Shown piece by piece: positions 60,802-64,000 of a stretch of 64,000 nucleotides of DNA (position 1 is its first letter; every line of letters starts with the position of its first letter). The notes beneath the pieces are model-generated. The model saw only the letters and a program-made list of their open reading frames with translations. It was not told the origin of the DNA and ran no database searches. Position numbers and translations under genes: made by a program. The stretch is from Flavobacteriaceae bacterium UBA7684 (lineage in GTDB: Bacteria > Bacteroidota > Bacteroidia > Flavobacteriales > Flavobacteriaceae), in the NCBI GenBank assembly GCA_002482885.1, contig DLGW01000005.1, forward strand, positions 363,493 to 427,492, given 5' to 3'.

Positions 60802-63018
60802 TTAAACACTTGCGTAAGCTTTGGTTACCTCGGGTGGTGGTGCCATTTCGCCCAAAGGTTGCAATTGACAAGCACATACTTTAAACTCGGGTATTTTTGA
60901 AATTGGATCTAAAGTCCCAGGAGTCAATTGGTTGGCTGATTTTTTACCCGGCCAATGATAAGGGATAAAAACCGTGTCTTTTCGAATAGTTTCTACAATA
61001 TTTGCAGGAAAAATAGCTTCGCCCCGTCGGGTGGTTACTTTAACCAATTCACCTTGTTTGATTTGGTATTTGGCTGCCATTTCAGGATGAATTTCTACTA
61101 ATGGTTCAGGATATTGCGCTACTAATTTACCAATGCGTCGGGTTTGCGTTCCGCTTAAATATTGCGATACTACACGACCAGTGGTTAACACTACCGGATA
61201 TTCTGCATCGGTAACTTCGCCTGGTAATTTGTAAGGCGCAGGATTAAAATGTGCTTTGCCGTCGGGGGTTTTAAATTTTCGGTCTTCCCAAAGGCGCGGG
61301 GTACCGGGGTGACCTTCGGTAGGGCAAGGCCAAAATACGCCCATCTCATCTTCGATTCTTTTATAGGTAATGCCATAATAATCGGCAGTTCCTCCTTTTG
61401 AGGCTACCCGTAATTCGTTAAAAATGGCTTCGCTATCTTCGTACGTGAATTTATCTTTTGCTCCTAAACGTTCGGCTAATTCTAAAATAATAGAAGTGTC
61501 AGTTCTGGCATTTTCAGGAGGCGTAATGGCTTGTCTGATTCTAATCACACGACCTTCTGCCGAAGTAGTGGTGCCTTCTTCCTCTTCTTGTAAAGAACCT
61601 GCCAAAACGATGTCGGCATGGCGGGCGGTTTCATTCAAAAAGAAATCAATACATACGTAATATTCTAATTTTTCTAAAGCTTCCCGCACATAATTGCTGT
61701 TGGGTAAGGATACCAACGGATTAAAACAGATAGATAACAATCCTTTGATTTCTCCACGATGAATGGCTTCAATAATTTCGTAAGCTGACAATCCTTTGCC
61801 TGGTAAATCTTTTTCGTTAATACCCCAAACGTCGGAAATGTATTTGCGGTGTTCTGGATTTTCTATATCTCGATTACCAGGTAATTGGTCGCATTTATGA
61901 CCGTGTTCGCGTCCGCCTTGTCCGTTGCCTTGCCCTGTAATGGTAGCGTATCCGCAGTAAGGTTTGCCAATTCTACCTGTAGCTAATACTAAATTGATGC
62001 ATCCTAAAACATTATCAACGCCTTTAGAGTGGTGCTCAATACCACGGGCATGTAACAAAAAGCTGGTTTTGGCTTTTCCCCAAAGTTCAGCAGCTTCTTT
62101 AATTTTATGTTTGGCGATTCCTGTTACTTCTTCTGCCCATTCTAAGGTATAATCTTTAACCGCATCAATGGTTTCCTGAAATCCAGAAGTATGGTTGTCA
62201 ATAAAATCGTGGTCTAACATATCGTTATCCACCAAATATTTTAACATGGCTCCGTATAACGCTGAATCCGTTCCAGGTTTTACATCTAAATGTAAATCGG
62301 CAGTTCGGGCTAAGGGTATAATTCGTGGGTCAATCACAATGAGTTTGGCACCTCGGTCACGGGCTTTCCAAATCCAGTGGGTTAGGGTAGGAAAGGTCTC
62401 GCTAATATTAGCGCCTGCAACTATGATGACTTCGGCATATTCTAAATCGGAATAATTGTTGGAACCTCGGTCTAATCCAAAGGCTTTTTTGTTTCCAGCA
62501 CCCGCACTTACCATACACAAACGTCCGTTATAATCTAAGTTTTTGGTTTTTAAAGCCACACGGGCAAATTTGCCGACCAAATAACTTTTTTCGTTGGTTA
62601 ACGAAACACCCGAAAGCATGGCAAATGCATCGTTTCCGTAAGTGGATTGAATGCGTTTGATTTCCGATACGGTTTTACTCATCGCATTTTCCCAATCGGT
62701 AGGTTTAAAGCCAACACCTTCCACACGTTCTAAGGGGTGCATGATGCGATCGGGATGATTATTTTGCAGGTAGCGTTGTACGCCTTTGGGGCATAATCTT
62801 CCTTCGTTAAACGGGAATTCCATCCAAGGTTCAAAACCTACAATTTTATTGTTTTTGGCTAATAATTGTATGCCGCATTGCATACCGCAAAAACAACAAT
62901 GGGTTTTTACGATGGTATCGGGTTCGTCTCGGCCTACATATCCATCTTTGGGCGGATAATTTAAAGTAGGGCCAAATTGCTCAATAATCTTTTCGGTGCT
63001 TGTAGGTAGTTTTGCCAT
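60802..63018 (-). CDS. Molybdopterin oxidoreductase, nitrate-reductase type catalytic subunit
   Basis: 738-aa Mo-bisPGD enzyme. The N-terminal [4Fe-4S] site is HCCFCGMQCGIQL plus CPKG (cysteines at 41/42, 44, 48 and 76). The likely molybdenum-ligand cysteine C168 is in NGRLCMVSAGAG, the motif of NapA/NasA/NarB nitrate reductases (formate dehydrogenases differ here). Other motifs: GANISETFPTLTHWIWKARD, ATGRIGKPYCGYATITGQGNGQGGREHGHK (described as a region) and TTGRVVSQYLSGTQTRR. No Tat signal, so cytoplasmic, like assimilatory enzymes. Nitrate is the likely substrate but not proven. Genes for a NarI-like subunit, ferredoxin and Rieske protein flank it. Confidence 0.87.
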   Translation of the reverse strand: MAKLPTSTEKIIEQFGPTLNYPPKDGYVGRDEPDTIVKTHCCFCGMQCGIQLLAKNNKIVGFEPWMEFPFNEGRLCPKGVQRYLQNNHPDRIMHPLERVEGVGFKPTDWENAMSKTVSEIKRIQSTYGNDAFAMLSGVSLTNEKSYLVGKFARVALKTKNLDYNGRLCMVSAGAGNKKAFGLDRGSNNYSDLEYAEVIIVAGANISETFPTLTHWIWKARDRGAKLIVIDPRIIPLARTADLHLDVKPGTDSALYGAMLKYLVDNDMLDHDFIDNHTSGFQETIDAVKDYTLEWAEEVTGIAKHKIKEAAELWGKAKTSFLLHARGIEHHSKGVDNVLGCINLVLATGRIGKPYCGYATITGQGNGQGGREHGHKCDQLPGNRDIENPEHRKYISDVWGINEKDLPGKGLSAYEIIEAIHRGEIKGLLSICFNPLVSLPNSNYVREALEKLEYYVCIDFFLNETARHADIVLAGSLQEEEEGTTTSAEGRVIRIRQAITPPENARTDTSIILELAERLGAKDKFTYEDSEAIFNELRVASKGGTADYYGITYKRIEDEMGVFWPCPTEGHPGTPRLWEDRKFKTPDGKAHFNPAPYKLPGEVTDAEYPVVLTTGRVVSQYLSGTQTRRIGKLVAQYPEPLVEIHPEMAAKYQIKQGELVKVTTRRGEAIFPANIVETIRKDTVFIPYHWPGKKSANQLTPGTLDPISKIPEFKVCACQLQPLGEMAPPPEVTKAYASV

Positions 63019-63039
63019 ATTCTTTTTTTTAACGAATGA

Positions 63040-64000
63040 TTATCCGAAATATTTTCCTGTTTCTTGTCTTGCTTTTAAGTGGGCTTGTGCCAATCGAGAG
63101 CGTTTGCCTTCGGGGCTTAAATCCAAATGAGAACTGCCGTCTTTTTTATCAAAATCAAAACCTAATTCTTTAGTTACAATTTTTAAATCGTTTACGTGTA
63201 ATTGGGTAGTGAATTCTTTGTTAGTATGTGGGCAAATCGCCATGCCTTTTTTCATGCCTTCTTTTTTATAAATGTGCGCTCCAATTTGGGCAGGGCGTTG
63301 GATGATGTGGAAAAATTTTCCGAAAGGAATCCAAATCAAAAACAGAATTACCGTTACAGCGTGTAAAACCGCTAAAAAGTCAAAGGCAAACCCTTTCATA
63401 AACTGGTACGAATAGGTGAGTCCTAAACCCGTTACCGAAATCAAAATCAATAAAATCAAGGGTAATAAATCGCCTTCAAAAGTTTGGGTAGCAATAAGAC
63501 CGGGGTTGGTTAAACGGCGTCTTAAATAATATAGCGAACCTAATATCACTAAATACGATGACCAGTTTAAGGCATGAAAAGTCATAAATGCCATGAAAGA
63601 TCCCAATGGAAATTCCATCATTTTAAATCCGAAAAAATGAGCTTCGTAAATATCAATGGTATTGGGAGCCAACGTAAAATGAATCCATCCAAATGTAAGC
63701 GGAATGGTAATGGCAAAGGCAGAGGTACAGCCTACGGCAATCATAAAATGCGCCACCCAACGGTATTTTCCTCGTGGATAAATGAATTTTTGAAAAGCAA
63801 TATTGCCCACAGTTTCTTTGCTTACAAACCACAAGTGTTTGAATATACTTCCGTTAAAAATAAATTGCCATCCGCGTTTAAAGTACATCCACGTAGGCGG
63901 GCGTTGCAACCAAACCGAGTAGCGGTACACAATACCAAAAAAGGCAAATACGGTTCCGAATAGGTAAGTGATTAAAGCGGCGTCAAAGTTTTGTAGTTTT
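63040..64000 (-). CDS. NarI-like membrane cytochrome subunit, 5' end beyond the window
   Basis: At least 320 codons are visible; the frame stays open to the right edge (upstream residues read FDAALITYLFGTVFAFFG, a membrane helix), so the start lies outside and a GTG at 63930 is not the true start. About six hydrophobic helices with histidines placed for haem (VAHFMIAVGCTSAFAITIPL, FMTFHALNWSSYLVILG, FLAVLHAVTVILFLIWIPFGKFFHII) resemble the NarI/nitrate reductase gamma fold. A soluble C-terminal part (about the last 80 residues) follows. It probably links quinone to the Rieske, ferredoxin and molybdenum subunits. First visible gene of the operon. Confidence 0.78.
   Translation of the reverse strand, partial: KLQNFDAALITYLFGTVFAFFGIVYRYSVWLQRPPTWMYFKRGWQFIFNGSIFKHLWFVSKETVGNIAFQKFIYPRGKYRWVAHFMIAVGCTSAFAITIPLTFGWIHFTLAPNTIDIYEAHFFGFKMMEFPLGSFMAFMTFHALNWSSYLVILGSLYYLRRRLTNPGLIATQTFEGDLLPLILLILISVTGLGLTYSYQFMKGFAFDFLAVLHAVTVILFLIWIPFGKFFHIIQRPAQIGAHIYKKEGMKKGMAICPHTNKEFTTQLHVNDLKIVTKELGFDFDKKDGSSHLDLSPEGKRSRLAQAHLKARQETGKYFG

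Noticed and set aside
63040..63930. NarI-like gene starting at GTG 63930
   Set aside because: The frame stays open to the window edge and the upstream codons encode a membrane helix, so the true start is outside the window.

Overview
This 64 kb window comes from a member of the Bacteroidota, most likely a Flavobacterium-like member of the Flavobacteriaceae. The grounds are the low-GC coding style, promoters of the Bacteroidota type (TAnnTTTG near -7), few Shine-Dalgarno-like sequences, a type IX secretion plug-domain protein, a six-gene Na+-NQR, and Wzc-type kinases ending in tyrosine-glycine repeats. No phage, insertion sequence or CRISPR array is seen. Small repeats are present and two of them reach into coding sequence.

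Layout. 1-190: the 3' end of a tRNA (probably His), its terminator and a 14-bp tandem array. 189-4669 (minus): recG, smpB and an ABC-F ATPase. 4772-34720 (plus): a 30-kb exopolysaccharide/capsule locus of 25 genes. It opens with a Wza-like lipoprotein and a Wzc-like kinase and closes with a second, paralogous Wza/Wzc pair. Between them lie genes for GalNAcA-type, GlcA/GalA, GDP-mannose and GDP-fucose precursors, a MurA paralogue, a Wzx flippase, a signal-less PQQ-type propeller, two family-4-like and one WecG/TagA glycosyltransferases, a Wzy polymerase, several hexapeptide acyltransferases, a WecA/WbpL-like priming transferase and a PglD-PglE-PglF set for UDP-bacillosamine-type sugars. 34806-37456: a methyltransferase, queE and the T9SS plug-domain protein.

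37660-43647 is nqrABCDEF, which pumps Na+ using NADH. After a terminator, 43769-52280 is a second plus-strand operon: a short unknown membrane protein, DabA (zinc, beta-carbonic-anhydrase-like) and DabB (complex-I-like), an NhaD Na+/H+ antiporter, a SulP transporter and a DUF2490 outer-membrane protein. Together these look like an inorganic-carbon accumulation module in an apparent heterotroph, next to the Na+ pump that could energise it. This is the most interesting functional unit in the window.

52343-59352 holds a cytochrome b561-like protein, an aminotransferase, a DUF1573 protein, valS (with two in-frame simple-sequence insertions), a REP/MITE-like inverted-repeat region, an unknown 227-aa protein and a Crp/Fnr regulator with a palindromic candidate operator. 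59365-64000 (minus, running off the right edge) is a molybdenum oxidoreductase cluster: a NarI-like membrane subunit, a nitrate-reductase-type catalytic subunit, a four-cluster ferredoxin, a Rieske protein and a small membrane protein. The divergent Crp/Fnr gene is a plausible regulator of it.
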